From: JBHIFE01 sp046760985
Lineage (GTDB): Bacteria > Chloroflexota > Dehalococcoidia > Dehalococcoidales > RBG-16-60-22
Assembly (NCBI GenBank): GCA_046760985.1
Contig: JBHIFE010000084.1
Coordinates: forward strand, 1 to 5,911
Direction of reading: 5' to 3'
Length of the DNA: 5,911 bases
In this document: in pieces, positions 5,601 to 5,911 of the stretch
How the letters are laid out: each line of letters begins with the position of its first letter
How positions within the stretch are numbered: the stretch's first letter is position 1
Translations under genes and position numbers: made by a program
Notes under the pieces: generated by a model
The model's input: only the letters and a program-made list of their open reading frames with translations
Told to the model about the DNA's origin: nothing
The model's database searches: none

Positions 5601-5911
5601 TTGTTCCAAGGCGGCGGAATCCTATTTAACATAATCTTGGGCATCAATATAATGTTTTTGAGTTACTTTATCGCCATCAACACCAATTATTTTCTCTTGC
5701 TGTTTATATCATATTTCTCAGTGCTTAGGTATCGAAGACGCGTCCAGCACGAGCAGTGGCGACGAATAATACAATCTCCACTAGCAATTCCTGTCTCCAT
5801 AATTGCTCCTGCTTACAATGAAGAACTCACCATAGGCGAGAGCGTGAAATCTCTTCTAATGCTGGAATACCCTGAGTTTGAGGTTATCGTGGTCAATGAT
5901 GGTTCAACGGA
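5601..5911 (+). CDS. Family 2 glycosyltransferase, membrane-associated, N-terminal part (cut by window end)
   Basis: The first 103 residues are present; the gene runs off the window. Residues 5-42 are hydrophobic (one or two membrane helices), followed by a basic stretch RYRRRVQ (43-49). The GT-A catalytic domain then begins: VSIIAPAYNEE (65-75), a helix SVKSLLMLEYP (81-91), and VIVVNDGST (95-103), where D100 is the first nucleotide-sugar-binding aspartate of GT2 enzymes. The DxD and QxxRW motifs would lie beyond the end. A leading membrane helix before the GT2 domain is typical of processive polysaccharide synthases (PgaC/IcaA, BcsA and hyaluronan synthase type), though non-processive lipid-linked transferases can also look like this. 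The TTG start lies 3 bp after the HEAT stop codon, implying co-translation. The sugar and polymer cannot be told from this fragment. Confidence 0.88.
   Translation, partial: MFQGGGILFNIILGINIMFLSYFIAINTNYFLLLFISYFSVLRYRRRVQHEQWRRIIQSPLAIPVSIIAPAYNEELTIGESVKSLLMLEYPEFEVIVVNDGST

Overview
The window is bacterial DNA with tightly packed genes, all read on the + strand. It falls into two transcription blocks separated by a 472-bp non-coding gap. Three of the five starts visible inside the window are TTG, each with a good purine-rich ribosome site. No RNA genes, IS elements, CRISPR arrays or phage genes are visible. The gene mix (TRAP transporter, PLP amino-acid enzymes, a stand-alone receiver protein, a membrane-anchored HEAT protein and a family 2 glycosyltransferase) suits a free-living, probably anaerobic environmental bacterium. 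A Chloroflexota (Dehalococcoidia-like) source is my guess from general gene content, but nothing in the sequence proves the phylum.

Block 1 (1-3816). It begins with the last 37 residues of a TRAP transporter small membrane subunit (DctQ type). A complete large permease subunit (DctM, 121-1422) follows after 6 bp. Twelve bp later comes a PLP-dependent enzyme of the D-cysteine desulfhydrase/ACC deaminase family (1435-2469), and 82 bp after that a complete alanine racemase (2552-3676). A hairpin terminator lies at 3786-3816. The layout suggests that one transcript couples uptake of a small carboxylate or amino acid to beta-elimination, with a racemase linking L- and D-amino acids. The actual substrate is not readable from the sequence.

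Gap (3677-4148). It holds the terminator, an in-frame near-repeat of the racemase's C-terminal codons, and about 225 bp in which I see no convincing feature. At its right end is a strong sigma-70-type promoter (TTGACA, 17 bp, TATTAT) overlapped by a palindrome, a direct repeat and an imperfect dyad that could be a regulator binding site.

Block 2 (4063 to the end). The promoter drives a single-domain CheY-like response regulator (4149-4526). It is followed by a membrane-anchored HEAT-repeat protein (4557-5597) and the start of a membrane-associated family 2 glycosyltransferase (5601 onward, cut by the window end). The gaps are 30 bp and 3 bp, and all three genes lie in the same reading frame. 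I infer a signalling-controlled exopolysaccharide or cell-surface glycan module: the receiver would carry a phosphorylation signal, the HEAT protein would be a membrane-tethered protein-binding scaffold, and the glycosyltransferase would be the output. This block is the best candidate in the window for an undescribed system, but the sequence supports the role of each part better than the role of the whole.
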